From positions 40,603 to 104,602 of the forward strand of contig JXTB01000397.1 of NCBI GenBank assembly GCA_002914805.1: 64,000 nt of DNA, read 5' to 3'. Origin of the DNA: Parasponia andersonii. Its lineage: Eukaryota > Streptophyta > Magnoliopsida > Rosales > Cannabaceae. The stretch's first letter is position 1; each line of letters starts with the position of its first letter. Shown here piece by piece: positions 11,785-23,257 of this stretch. The position numbers were made by a program, and so were the translations under genes. The notes under the pieces are model-generated. The model did no database searches. It saw only the letters and a list, made by a program, of their open reading frames with translations, and was not told the DNA's origin.

Positions 11785-12649
11785 TTACCTTTCTTCTTTT
11801 CTTTCAATTCGAAGAGATACTTTTACAGTTTCTCTTCTAATGCCCTTCAACTCCTCAGTGAAAACATTTTCCCTTAGGATTTTTGTCCTTGGAGTTGTTT
11901 TTCTTAGTGCTCGTGTTGCCCTTCTTGCTCTTTTTAGGTTTAGACCCACAGGCACCCTTGTTCTTCCTCTTCTTGTCTTTGTTAGAGTTAGAGGGATTTT
12001 CTTCTGCAACATGTGCTTCAGCAACAGTTGCTTAACTATATTTATCTTTATCTTTTGATATCGATTCGAAGGTTTGTAGTTCATTGAGCAATTGAGTCAT
12101 CATATAATTCAACTTATTCATAACATAGTTGCTCTTGAACTAAAGAAAATTAGGTGAGAGTGATTCCAAAATCATACTCACTTGAGTGCGATCATCGGTC
12201 GTAGCCCCGTGAACTTCGGCCTCTCCAAAATAATTAATCATGTTTAAAACATAATCTCTCACTGGAGTTTCTTTCTTCATCTTCGCATTCATAGCCTTTT
12301 TAATGGCATCATGGTGAGATTTATCAGATTGTTGCCCAAACATGGCCTGGAGAGACTCCATTATCTCATAAGCAGTCTCCATCTTTTCGTACTTAGCTCT
12401 AAGCACGTCGGTCATGCCTGCTAACATGTAGCAGCGAGCTTTATTATTGGCATGAGTCCACTTTTCATAGTTTTCTCATGCAGCATGAGTAGCATTAGCA
12501 ACGGGTTATAGAGGACATTCCTCCGTAAGCACAAACTTGTAGTCCTTACTAACAAGCACAATGTTCATATTACTCTTCTACTTGATAAAATTATCTCTAG
12601 TTAATTTTTCATTTACGAGTAAAGTGATAATGGGATTCGAGGTTGACAT
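11785..12649 (-). pseudogene. Copia gag (decayed)
   Basis: Starts at 12649 with MSTSNPIITLLVNEKLTRDNF, the standard N-terminus of this copia gag type. The central UBN2-like region (MLAGMTDVLRAKYEKMETAYEIMESLQAMFGQ begins it) is open at 12140-12427. The CCHC zinc knuckle is recognisable at 11825-11866 as CFH-stop-GVEGH-stop-KRNC. The second cysteine has become TGA and a probable tryptophan TAG, so the RNA-binding knuckle is destroyed. Confidence 0.87.
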
Positions 12650-14237
12650 GTTTGCTGAAATTAAATAAATAAAACAACATTCAACATATTTGAAAATAAA
12701 GATCACAAAGATTTCAGAATAGTAAATGTGATGCATAATGCAGGTAAATAAAGACATAAATTTATTTACTAATTCCACGGTAATTGAATTTTCTCTAATT
12801 AGGTACCATCGTAGGATAGGTCACATAATTATTAATTGAATTGAGACATTCTCAATTAATAAATAAAAAATCAAAATATCTCATATTTTCTTTTATTTAT
12901 TAATTACCGTTTTATGATCAGGATACTATTAATAATTTAATTGTATCCTCATGAGTGTAACCCATTATTTCAGATTTTAGCAACTTAACTCAAAATTACC
13001 GCCGTAGGGTAGGTCAATTTTGAAATACATTATAAAATCATATCTCTTAGAAATTAAGCATTGTTATTAATTTAAATGGACACCCTCCTTAGGGAGGACG
13101 AAATCTAAGCGTCCTTAGGCACCAATTAAATCTCACGGTGCTTAATTAATAATGGAGACCGTGGGATATATTGTCATATACCCTTCTCCCACTCATTATT
13201 TAAAATCTTATGTGTTTTTACTAATAAATATCTAATATTTTATTTTACCTAGTTATTATATCTAATATAATTTTCTAGGTTAATCTATTAGTCCAATATT
13301 ATTGGTCCTAAATAAATTAATAGATTTTCTAAAAATCTAAATTTATTATTATAGGAATAATTAGGCTAATCTAATTAGTCTAATTAATAAGGATAGCCTA
13401 AATTAAATAAGTGTGATATTATCAAAATTTAACTATTAAATTTAAATCACATTATTCAATTTTTATTCCTATCTAATTATTTAATCTAATTAAATTAGTC
13501 ATATTCTAACTAAACTATTTTAGCATAAATATGGTATGTATGCATGACATTCATAAATGACTATGAGTGGGTATAATAAATGGCATGTTATAATACATGG
13601 TTATGTTATATATATCATATATACTATAACAATGAAACAAAATAATAATGATATTTGGCCAGATTCCTTAGGAAATTATAACCCAATAAAATAATAAAAT
13701 TATAAAGAGTCAAAGGCACGCAGGCTCTAAAGCTCTCTGCTAATCTTCTTGGGCTTCCTTTCTTCTCTTTAGATATTTTTATAAATCAAATTTATAAAAA
13801 GTGATATTTCTGTAAATATTTTACAAAAATAACCTAGCCCATATAATTATCTATATAATCATTTAGGCTTAGGCCCAATTTTTTTTATAAACGTAAGGAT
13901 ATATATATATAATATATAAAAAAAATGTTTTTTTTTATCGTGTAAGTTCTGTGTTTGGTCGACTTCAAACGGAAACATCTTCATCATCTTCTTTTACAAA
14001 AAAAAAAGAAAGAAAAATACAACAAAGCCTATACGCCAAAATTAGGGTTTACATATTTTGATCAAATCAAAATAAATTGAAAAAAAATTAAAACCTAAGG
14101 AATTATATAGTTAAAGACCAAATATCAACCATACATCCATCATATGATAACTCATCCATTCATCATCAAATACATATAAAAATAATGCAATACTCACTCA
14201 TGCATATAAATAATTAATACCATATACTCATATAACT
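12650..14237 (-). other. Long noncoding leader of the copia element
   Basis: About 1.6 kb between PBS and gag, very AT-rich, with no ORF I can support. A related sentence recurs near 12802-12825 and 12998-13020 (CGTAGGATAGGTCA and CGTAGGGTAGGTCA). The repeated copies may be part of the leader RNA of this family. Function unknown. Confidence 0.6.
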
Positions 14238-14249
14238 ACTCTGACACCA
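14238..14249 (-). other. Copia primer binding site
   Basis: Minus-strand TGGTGTCAGAGT matches the tRNA-iMet complement TGGTATCAGAGC with two changes. It lies two bases inside the 5' LTR, which fixes the element orientation. Confidence 0.8.
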
Positions 14250-14662
14250 CTTGTTGGATTTAAAAAAACGATTTTCACAGCAAAAGATTGGGCCAGGAAT
14301 AATAAAAAATTTTCTCAAAACAATTGATTATATGAGTGCATAGTATTAATTCATAGCAAATAGGAATAAACAAGAGAATATATCTAATACATCTCGTAGC
14401 CTATCAGTAGATTCTAGCTTTACTGTCTTCTAAATCACGTTCTTTCAATCTATGCCTCAAGCACAACTAGATGAACGTATGGGTGTTACGTACAATTTCT
14501 TAAAACTCATACTTTAGGCACTTGCAATTTTCTCAACATATGAGATTGCAAGAGTTTGTTCTACAGAGAATAGGAAGACACTCTTCTTTTTCTCTCTATT
14601 TTATGAAGGCTATATATAAAATAATATGTAGTGTGTATCTCTATTTTTTCTGTTAGAGTTTT

Positions 14663-14664
<2 letters not shown>

Positions 14665-14694
<30 letters not shown>
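14665..14694. repeat. (TA)n microsatellite
   Basis: Uninterrupted TA dinucleotides for about 30 bp inside the copia LTR, with a second run at 14825-14860. Such tracts often cause assembly breaks. Confidence 0.9.
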
Positions 14695-14696
<2 letters not shown>

Positions 14697-15120
14697 CTTA
14701 AACTATTTAATAAAAAAATTAATATATTAATCAAATCAATATATATAATCTTAAAATAAATGTTACCTTAGTTTTTTTTAACAAAAAGAAAACGTAATTA
14801 TATATATGTCTGATCTAATTAATTAATATATATATATATATATATATAAATATATATACTAGCAGATAATTCATTCTTTCAAAAAAGAATGTTTTGCTTT
14901 TAGTCAGTTTCTCAATTTCTATTTATCTAATTATCTGATAATTAGATATTTTAAATTCAATATTTGAACAAATTAGTAAACTTATGTCTCTATAAATTTA
15001 AATTAATTAATTTAAAATTAATTAATTAATAATAATTATTAATTACATATAGATAAACTATTTGTCTAGACAAAGTGTACTATAACAAAAATAATGTAAT
15101 ATATAGTATAGTATTTGTAT

Positions 15121-16311
15121 TCTTAATATAAGAAGAGAAGGGGGAGAATCGGTCAAAGGAAAAAAAGAAGAATAGACCAAAGACAAAAAAATTAATTGGA
15201 ATATAAAGCAACAAACATTATTCCAATTAAAATAAAAAGTGACAAAAATTAAAATTCTAAATCCTTCACAAGTCCACTTATTTTTGTCAAAATCAAATCA
15301 AAGTAAATTTAATGGATTATAAAAATATCCATGAGATAAAAAAAAAAAAAAAAGGGTCTTCTTAGCTTATAGTTTTATAAAATGGGACTATTAAAAAATA
15401 AACCAAAACTACTAATTGTTCAAAATGTTTGAACTACGACAGATTTGATTCTGTAAAGGATACGTAAGTAACCTAGAAAATATACTAAGTGCACTAACAA
15501 ATTCAAATCAATCTTCTAAAAATCTCCAAAATTCCGAATAAGGTCATTCACCTTAAAATTCAATCAAAGTCATATTAAATGACAAAAAGCTCCAAAATAC
15601 CAAAGTGCTCATTTACCACAAATTCTCCAAACTACAAAAATATCATAAATTACGTTGACTTGATTCTTCCTAAAAAATACGTAGGTAACTTAGTTGTAAA
15701 AACTAAGTACAGTCACAATTCTCAAATAAAATTAAACTTTCTTAAGATTCCAAGAAAGTGATTCACCACCAAATCTAAACACAACTCCTAGAATTCTATA
15801 AAAGGCTATTTACCTAAGAATTCGCCAACTTCTAAAATACTTTCGATTCTACAATATGGACATCTACTGCAATTTCATAAATTCTCAAATATTATCGTAA
15901 ATTTCGGGTCATTCACCGGAATTTTCTAATTTTCAATTTAACACTCTTAAAACTACAAATAGTTTGATCTCTCAACGAGGTATGTAGGTAACTAATTAAC
16001 TCAGTTGAGTGTAGTTACAATCTAAAATCGCCCAAATTTCCTCTAAGTTACATAAGTAAATCGACATCATTATTATTGAAATCAAAAGATATTCCTTTGT
16101 ACTAAAAGATTATAATTAAGAGGATATTCTTATATAATCTTAAATGAGTCGAACTCTAATTAATAAACTCTCATGTTTTAAGATTAATATGGGTGAAATT
16201 ATATTGTAAGATTTCTAATTTTTTTTACTTAACAAAGTTTTTGGAACGCCCGATTGGACCCATTTTCCTTTTCATCTCAAAAATATTTTTTTTTGGACCA
16301 AGTTTAAATTT
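15121..16311. repeat. 1.2 kb block present in only one copia LTR
   Basis: The left border follows AGTATTTGTA and the right border precedes GTGTGGAATTGGGGAC; these two sequences are adjacent in the other LTR. The block has no long ORF except a 60-codon one of no recognised type. It contains three spaced copies of a TACGTAGGTAACTTA-like motif (15461, 15678, 15981). That motif resembles U5 sequences of Tat/Athila-type LTRs as I remember them. It may be an insertion of a solo-LTR fragment, or ancestral sequence deleted from the other LTR. Confidence 0.5.
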
Positions 16312-17324
16312 GGTAGTGTGGAATTGGGGACTTATGGACCTGTAATTCAAGCTCTAATAAATTACGACAATTAATAAATTTTGACAATTAATTAAACTCT
16401 TTAATTAATTTGTCTAATTTATTAATTCCATTATTACTCAACTAAAAATCTGGAATTGCACTTTTGAAATTACAGAATTAATTTACTCAGAAAACATCGA
16501 GCAGTCTATCGATTTAATCATTACATGTAGTTCAATCCTCCATAGATAATTCATAATTAGAACTAGGTTATATTTCGTTTACCTCTTCAATTACATCTTT
16601 ATCTGTGTATACCATTGATTCTCTAATGAACAATTAATTTATAAATCTATTATAAATTAAGTACTCACACTGTTCAAGTCCTGAATCAATACACAAGAGA
16701 ATCATCTTTCTAGCTTCCTAATAGAAGGAATGGATTCCATATCTGTAAACTACATTCCCAGCTACTCATCTCATCATGCTCCCAATATACAAGTATTTCA
16801 GTATGTTTAGGAAACAAACCTTTAACAAGTACGTCAAAAAACATAATATTATAAATAGGAGTCTATAACTACTTTGGATTAAGATTAATCTATATATGAT
16901 CATCTAGTGACATTATTTGAACTCTCAACAGTTAACGGAATTTAAGCGAGATTCAAATCATGTCTGGTCTAGTCCTATATAATCAAATTATATAAAGTAC
17001 CTCTATTATGATGTCAACACATCAATAGTCCAGATAAAACTATTACATTCTCAATGTATATAACACTTATCCATAAATTTAATATTTAATTAAAGATCCT
17101 AAACTTTAATTAATTATTACGGACTATATTTAGTTTATTATCCATAAATTTAATCCTCATGTATATAACACTTATATACTAAATTTGTGGTCACATAAAT
17201 AAACTATGGATTTTCTGATATTTAAAGACATACCAATTATGCACAAATTCAAGTAGAAAAATGTCATTTTATTAATTCAGTAAATATCCAAAATATACAT
17301 GCTTTTAGATCATAAATCCTAACA

Positions 17325-17733
17325 GCTACTGTGAGCAATTACTTATTTCAGTCAGTAAATACCTGCTACTCATTGCCTAAAATCTGTTTACGAGCAAGAA
17401 CTTATGGCCATTATGCTCGCCATCCAAAAGTGGTGCCCCTACCTCTTAGGACGAAAGTTTATAGTTCGAGTCGATCAACGCTGCCTAAAGTATCTCTTGG
17501 AATGAGCAACAATTGGTGTCCCTGGACCATCAAAAATGGCTGCCTAAGTTTATGGGATACAACTTTAATATTCAATATAAATCTGGAGAAGAGAACCGTA
17601 TAGCTGATATGCTATCCCGGGTGACTTATAAGTCTTCCTTGGCTCTTCTTTTCAAACCCCAAGGCAAGATGAAAATGAAATTCATAAACAAGTTTTGGTT
17701 GATCCACACCTAGCTAAAATCTGCGAGTTGGTG
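17325..17733 (+). pseudogene. gypsy-2 RNase H fragment (chromovirus)
   Basis: Plus-strand reading gives the typical RNase H end of a Ty3/gypsy pol: [19 protein letters not shown], a [11 protein letters not shown] block, then QKWLPKFMGYNFNIQYKSG followed by IADMLSRV. There is a frame change near 17500. The fragment is cut on the left by the copia element and on the right by the LTR-gag-LTR element; its integrase continues at 20434. Confidence 0.87.
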
Positions 17734-17895
17734 TGTCACGACCCAAACTCTGAGCCAGTGGCAAAAAGGAAATTTCACAAGTGGAAATTTAAAGGTTATT
17801 TAAGAAAAATTCATAAAAATAATTTAAAAGAAAAATTTCTACAATTTTATGATCACCATTAGACTTAGATTGTTAAATGAAATTTATTTAAAAAA
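17734..17895 (-). repeat. Truncated 3' LTR of the LTR-gag-LTR element
   Basis: Matches the first 160 bp of the LTR starting at 18336 (TGTCACGACCCAAAC... GAAATTTATTTAAAA), then switches directly to gag sequence. The remaining 1.9 kb of this LTR is deleted. Confidence 0.85.
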
Positions 17896-18191
17896 GCAGA
17901 AATCACTCGGAACTCAACAGGTGTGCCAATGGCCGTAAAGATCTTTTTAATATTCCTGAGCCATCTTTCAGCTGCAGTGGGGTCTGGTTTACCATCGAAA
18001 GTTGGCGGACTTAGCTTGACGAAATCCTTGGAAAAACTGGCCTGACGAGCCTCGAGATCTCGTTGAGCCCTTAATTCCGGTATTTCCAGTATAGCATCAT
18101 ACAAATCTGCTAATAGTTCCGGAATTTCTCATTATGGAGGAGGAGTATCATTTCTTGGCTCTTGCCTCGGTACTCTTCTTTTTAGAGGCAT
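17896..18191 (-). pseudogene. Truncated gag of the LTR-gag-LTR element
   Basis: Starts at 18191 (MPLKRRVPRQEPRNDTPPP), interrupted by one stop near 18130. It continues EIPELLADLYDAILEIPELR and LSPPTFDGKPDPTAAERWLR, up to GTPVEFRVISA at the deletion junction. This is the N-terminal third of a gypsy gag; capsid C-terminus and zinc knuckle are absent. Confidence 0.8.
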
Positions 18192-18200
18192 TTTACTGGT

Positions 18201-18225
18201 CTGTATACACATGCCAAAGTGTCAG
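18201..18225 (-). promoter_or_regulatory. Candidate branch site and acceptor before gag
   Basis: On the minus strand CTGAC (18225-18221) precedes GTATACAG (AG at 18202-18201), nine bases before the gag ATG. The arrangement copies that at 257-281 in gypsy-1, including the flanking TTGGCAT. Candidate donor at 19962-19961. Confidence 0.5.
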
Positions 18226-18315
18226 TGAGACAATGATGCTGAATTTCAAAATACTTTTTTTTTTAATAATTACAATCTAATCTAACGGTGTCACATCCAA
18301 GGCAGACAAACATCT

Positions 18316-18327
18316 GCTCTGATACCA
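18316..18327 (-). other. Primer binding site, tRNA-iMet type
   Basis: Minus-strand TGGTATCAGAGC is an exact match to the family PBS, eight bases inside the LTR. It confirms that the LTR at 18336-20428 is the 5' LTR. Confidence 0.88.
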
Positions 18328-18335
18328 AAATTTTC

Positions 18336-20428
18336 TGTCACGACCCAAACCCCGGGCCAGTGGTAGAAAGGGAATTTCACTAGTGGAAATTCAAAGGTTA
18401 TTTAAGAAAAATTCATAAAAATAATTTAAAAGAAAAATTCCCACAGTTTTGTGATCACCATTAAACTTAGAATGTTAAATGAAATTTATTTAAAACAAAC
18501 CAAGCATCATTATTAGTAATCTCATAATCTAACACACTAGTTATACAGACAGAGTCCATGAAACAGGCCCATTAATATTTAATATATACAAAGATAAATA
18601 ATAACGTTATTTATATAGTTATCACTTTCCTGTACGGTAACCAACTCCTCAATCCTCTGCTCTAGAGTTTCCAAAGTCACACCGAGCACTATCTGAGAGG
18701 GGAAATGTAAGGGTTGAGCATTCAAATGCTCAGTAANCTTTAAATCTATGTATAAATCAAATTTATAAATTTATTGGTATCCATAATAGTCACATATTCA
18801 AAACCAAAATCAAAACCACATCATTGTACATATCAGACATTAATAAGGATATAAGTGAGCTTTCATCCTCCCATCATGGCCCTGTAATACCTCTATAGCA
18901 AGAGTACCCAGCATCTTGACACTGCCCATAGGCGTATCAGATAAAAACCTGTGCAGGGGCCTAAGTCTCTCATCTAGTGCTGCAGCAACTCGCCAGTGGC
19001 CTAAAAATACCACGATACTATAATGGAACTCAAGTGTGTGATCATATTGTATGTATAACATGTCACAGTTCACGGCTACCATGCATCTAATAATCAAATC
19101 ATGCTTTAAAAATCCAACTTGGCATTATTCTGGGATTTATTGTAACATGGGCAGAACACCATTATTTTACCCCAAAACTAGTATATAAAAATGTATAAAA
19201 TAATTTACGAAATCCAATCTCAGTATAACTCAACAATTAACAATACTTTCTTTAACCATCGTAAAATCACGATTTTTTATGTTTTCATGCAAATAAAATC
19301 CAAAACAAATATAAAAATTAGGTAATCGAACCCTTACCTTGATATGGTAGTAATACCAAGTCAATAATACTCGAAAAATCCCTAACTAGTCACTCAAGTG
19401 CTTAAACGACAATTTCCAGTTCCTAATAAGTCCACTAGAAAAAGTGATTTTTCCACCAAAGCTTCAAATATAGAAATGGAGTTCATCACTGAATTTAGAG
19501 CACCCAAAAATACTAGGTCAAATATATACTTTATCAAAAACGGATCCCGGTGCGGGACTGGCCCATGGCACACAAAATAGTGCAATTTGTGCCACGAAAT
19601 TTCAATTTTCGTTCCACAATGAAATATAATGATATTTTATATCAAAATTCATGTCTTGACCTCACTGAGTCCAAAATTCGAAATCAGAACTCAATTTCGA
19701 GGTCCCTAGCATTAATTTAGCCCAAAAATCCGAGAATTATATAAATACCACCTTTTGAAAATAATAAGAAAAATGTCATTTTTTTTCTAATTACTATTTA
19801 CCGCATTTACCGTTACCCTTTTTACTTTTACCAACTGTAATTATTCATAATTTTTAATCCTCTTTCACCCTAGGTATTTATCTCGGGTAAATAAATCATT
19901 TAATCAAAATAATTACGTAAATATCACTTTTTACATAGTTGGTAAAAAAGGTAAAAACTTACTGGAGATGAATTTTAATGTGAAACCACTTGGAGTTGAT
20001 CGTCAACGGCGAGATGGAACTTCACTTGCCGGAGGTGTCGAAAACGGAGATTGGAGGTACTCCGGTGACCAGAAAACCTCACCAGAGGCAGAATCTTTGT
20101 AGGGCCGCTACAGCTTCGTCCGACGTCGAAACGAGGCGGAACTGGCGGTATTGGATTCGTCTTCGAAAGTCCTTCGACGCGGGATGGCACATCGGCCGAG
20201 GTGGGTGGCAATGCGGCGGCGGCAGATCCAGCGTTTTCTCTCTCTTTCTCTCCCTCAAGTCCCTATTTGCTAAAAATTTGAACTTCCGAAGGATTTTTAA
20301 GAAAAAATTGGGCACTGTTGCAAAATATTATAATATACCAGATTTTTTATTATTTTAATCGAAAATTCAATATTTATAATTTTACCATTACTCTTAAAAT
20401 ATCCAATTTGCCCCATTGGCTTCTTACA
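18336..20428 (-). repeat. 5' LTR of the LTR-gag-LTR element (2093 bp)
   Basis: Ends TGTCACGACCC and TTCTTACA on the plus strand. A GC-rich block at about 19990-20240 corresponds to that in the other Tekay-like LTRs. A consensus-like donor CCA/GTAAGT lies on the minus strand at 19964-19957. A single N at 18737 marks an unresolved base or closed gap. Open frames in the GC block (for example 19990-20358) are not genes I can support. Confidence 0.85.
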
Positions 20429-20433
20429 TGGTG

Positions 20434-21800
20434 GTTAACAACCCTACTAGCAAAACAGACTAGTCTCTTGTGGAAGGGCGACTGTTGTATTAGGAAAGGC
20501 ATGTATTGACTTATGACTCTATATTCTCCTTTTTACTGCAAGAGTACCACAGTGGAGTAATAGGCGGCCATTTGAGGTTGCTTAAAACATACCAAAGGGT
20601 AGCAGCGGAGTGGTATTGGGCAGGCATGAAAGCCTCTGTTCAGGAATATGTGGCTAACAATTCAGTGTGCCAGCAACACAAATCCCTAACGCTTTCTCCG
20701 ACGGGACTCCTACAACCCTGCCTATACCGAATAGGGTTTGGGAAGATATATCCATGGACTTTATTGAAGGGCTGCCATGTTCTGAGGGCTATGATACCAT
20801 CTTGATCGTCATGGATAGGTTGTCTAAATATGCTCATTTTGTTGCATTGCGCCATCCTTTTTCAGCACAAATAGTGGCTACGCCTTCTTGAAGGAAGTGG
20901 TCCAATTATTTAATGGTTTTCCTCAAACCATTGTGTTAGACCGTGATAAGGTCTTTCTAAGCTCTTTTTGGAAAGAGCTCTTCCATCTTCAAGGAATAGC
21001 CTTCCGCCGAAGTACCATATATCACCCATAAACTGACAGTCAGACCGAAGTTGTGACTCGATGTTCAGAGACACATTTGTGTTGCTTCTCTAGCATAGAG
21101 CCTATGCAATGGCTTTATTGGCTTCCATGGAGCGAATTTTGGTATAATACAAGCTTCTATACCTCCACTCGTACTATCCCTTTTAAGTCCGTCTATAGGC
21201 AGGATCTTCCTCCATTGATACACTTCAAATATGGAAGCACTTCGAATGCAACGGTAGAACAACAAATGGTGGATCGAGAAGCCATACTAGAGGAATTGAA
21301 GCTGTAGTTGCAAAGAGTGCAACAATGCATGGTGAAATCAGCCAATAAGCATCGATGTGACTTGCAATTTCAGGTTGGTGACCGTGTTTCTTAAGCTTTG
21401 GCCCTATCGATAATTGTCCTTAGCCAACAGAAGGAATGAGAAGCTGGCTCCTTGCTATTTCGGCCCATTTAAAGTTTTGGAGACGATTGGTCAGGTAGCC
21501 TACCGGTTGGAACTACCACCTAACAGTGTGATAAACCCGGTGTTTCATGTGTCTCTCCTTCGGCCAGTCACTGGTCATTCCGGGGAGTTCACCCCTTACC
21601 ATCTATTCTTACTGAGGACTTGGTTTGGAACATGGAACCTGATCAACTGTTGGGAGTTCGTTTTCTTACTACTAGTTGTGCTTCACTTCCATAGGTGTTC
21701 ATCCAATGGAAGGGGCTAACAGCTTTTGAATCCACTTGGGAAGAGTTTGACACCATTCAGCAGCAGTTCCCATTCTTTCACCTTGAGGACGAGGTAAAAA
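20434..21800 (+). pseudogene. gypsy-2 integrase and chromodomain (decayed)
   Basis: Continues gypsy-2 after the inserted derivative. The integrase zinc finger (HSGVIGGHLRLLKTYQRV, ending NNSVCQQHK with one expected cysteine replaced) is at 20530-20690. The core follows in several frames: [48 protein letters not shown]. The GPY/F module (CYFGPFKVLETIGQVAYRLE, HVSLLRP) is at 21440-21570. A chromodomain-like end (FIQWKGLTAFESTWEEFD, FFHLED) lies at 21690-21790. Many frameshifts make this an old copy. Confidence 0.87.
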
Positions 21801-22294
21801 CTTGGGTGCGGAGTATTGATAAACCTCCATTGCGCTTAACCTATGCTAGGCTGAAGACTAAGCAATTAGCTTAAAATTGTGATTTGTCATACTTGTTTTG
21901 GTTAATGCTGCTGATGTTACGATTTGTTTAGAGTGGGAAAATATTCTAGGGCCGTTAGGGAGTTTGTTAGTAGAAAGAGAATGTGAGAGAGGGACTTATG
22001 TAAGGGAGGAGTGCAAAGGTGAAAAGGTATGATTTTTGTATGAGAAAATAGAGCTCTGCTTTAGGAGAAAACCAGGTTCTCTAATTCCTAGCTATGTTCA
22101 ATTTTCAGTCTAATAAAATACCTACTCGTCCCATTAAAACTCCTTTATTAAATATAATACTACTAGTCAGGTTCTATCAGATTGTTGGTTAATAAAACCG
22201 TTAAAGTGTTCTCTAGTTGATGTAGGTAATTTTTTGCTTAACCACTTTAATTCTTGGGGTGCTGATTTAAGATTTCGTAGTATTTCTTTAGCAT
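21801..22294 (+). other. gypsy-2 3' end, candidate LTR, otherwise unassigned
   Basis: Downstream of the chromodomain one expects a polypurine tract and LTR. TAGGGAGT then TGTTAGTAG near 21957-21970, and an end TTCTATCA near 22170-22179, would give a short LTR. No second copy is in the window to prove it. No coding signal is seen. Confidence 0.3.
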
Positions 22295-22474
22295 ATGTTC
22301 TGTCCGATTGATCCGTATGTTTTTTTTGGCATTTTGTCTGGTGCTCTTGGTCCTCGACTGAGTTATTTCTTTACAATTAATGCGGTAAGCATGGAGCGAA
22401 TCACACGACTTCATTTTGGAATCATTGAAGATGGCAACATCGAAGTTTGTGATGGAGCACCAGTTGAACAGTAA
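22295..22474 (+). CDS. Small ORF, 59 codons, unrecognised
   Basis: An ATG at 22295 opens 59 codons to TAA at 22472. Residue use is protein-like rather than AT-driven: hydrophobic start (YVFFGILSGALG), then RLHFGIIEDGNIEVCDGAPV. I do not recognise a family. It could be the last exon of a host gene cut off by the retrotransposon, or chance. An in-frame stop lies just upstream, and no promoter is evident. Confidence 0.25.
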   Translation: MFCPIDPYVFFGILSGALGPRLSYFFTINAVSMERITRLHFGIIEDGNIEVCDGAPVEQ

Positions 22475-23257
22475 AGGAGATTTTGAGACTATGTACTAAG
22501 AACGGATGCAAGCAGATTTGGTTTTTTTTTTTTTTGAAAAAAAAAAGTTACTCCATTAGCATTTCTTAGAGAGGAAGATCTTCAAAGTAAATACGTGTCC
22601 AAAGCATAAAAGAAAGAAATGGTCAAAACAATATATAGTACTATTATTTTCTTACAAAGTGATAGTTATAAGTATTATATATCCCTGCGAACTATAATAT
22701 TCGCTTATTCATACAGTACTATGTAGCATATCTAGAGAGATATATCATTGGAGAAATTGAATCAAGCCCCCTCTTAATTATGCAATAATCTCTTTACGCG
22801 CATCCGGAACTGTATAAACTGTCTAGCAAATATACACATGTATATGTATTTATATATGTCAATCTATTATACAAACTTTTATAAGCAATAAACTAAAGAA
22901 CTAACTGAATTATTCTTAAACTAGCGTGGAGTGACGATAATTAAATTTTACTTCAATCTACATATGAGTCTATCCCATGCCTATGGCTTAATTAATCAGT
23001 CTTTTAATCTTCACAAGGAAATAGTTTTCAATTTCAATATTTAATTTCTTCATGGAGTGTACGTAGCTAGCTACGTACAGACGAACGCTACTCAAAAAAA
23101 TAATAAATTTCCTATAAATATTATTAACGCGCGTTATTATGACTAATTTACTATATATTCCTCCAAAAATCTTTCATAAAACTACTTTTTATATAATCAT
23201 GATTACATTCCTCAAATTTTAAAAATTAGGAAGAAATTTTCCGTAGATAAGAAATAT
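22475..23257. other. AT-rich intergenic DNA
   Basis: No ORF, RNA gene or repeat boundary I can support. Near 23056 there is a GTACGTAGCTAGCTACGTAC palindrome of 20 bp. It is the 3' flank of the lipid-transfer-like gene. Confidence 0.5.

Larger units (their letters stand above)
7158..17324 (-). mobile_element. Ty1/copia retrotransposon, minus strand, 3' LTR interrupted by gypsy-1
   Basis: Complete copia layout on the minus strand: 5' LTR (14252-17324), PBS (14238-14249), gag, protease, integrase, RT, RNase H, PPT, then 3' LTR remnant (7158-8647). The integrase-before-RT order defines Ty1/copia. The 3' LTR starts abruptly at the gypsy-1 junction with the LTR-internal sequence TATATGAGTGCATAG, which occurs at about 14331 in the other LTR. 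Gypsy-1 therefore jumped into this LTR, and the missing LTR start should lie left of the window. The element itself sits in an older gypsy element. Confidence 0.88.
14252..17324 (-). repeat. Copia 5' LTR (3073 bp, with extra internal block)
   Basis: The ends TGTTGGATTT and AAATCCTAACA form a short inverted repeat. The outer parts align along their whole length with 7158-8647. It carries two TA microsatellites (14665-14694 and 14825-14860) and an extra 1.2 kb block at 15121-16311. The right flank GCTAC (17325-17329) should be the target duplication. Confidence 0.87.
17734..20428 (-). mobile_element. LTR-gag-LTR deletion derivative of a Tekay-like element, TSD TGGTG
   Basis: Bounded by TGTCACGACCC on the left and TTCTTACA on the right. 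The direct repeat TGGTG flanks it (17729-17733 and 20429-20433), so it inserted as a single unit into gypsy-2. The minus strand contains a full LTR (18336-20428), PBS (18316-18327), 5' part of gag (ATG at 18191), then a truncated second LTR (17734 to about 17895). All of pol and most of one LTR are missing. The gag-LTR junction near 17892-17896 has only a short A-run in common. Confidence 0.87.

Noticed and set aside
19990-20358. 122-codon ORF
   Set aside because: Within the LTR of the LTR-gag-LTR element; same GC-rich block effect, no domain.
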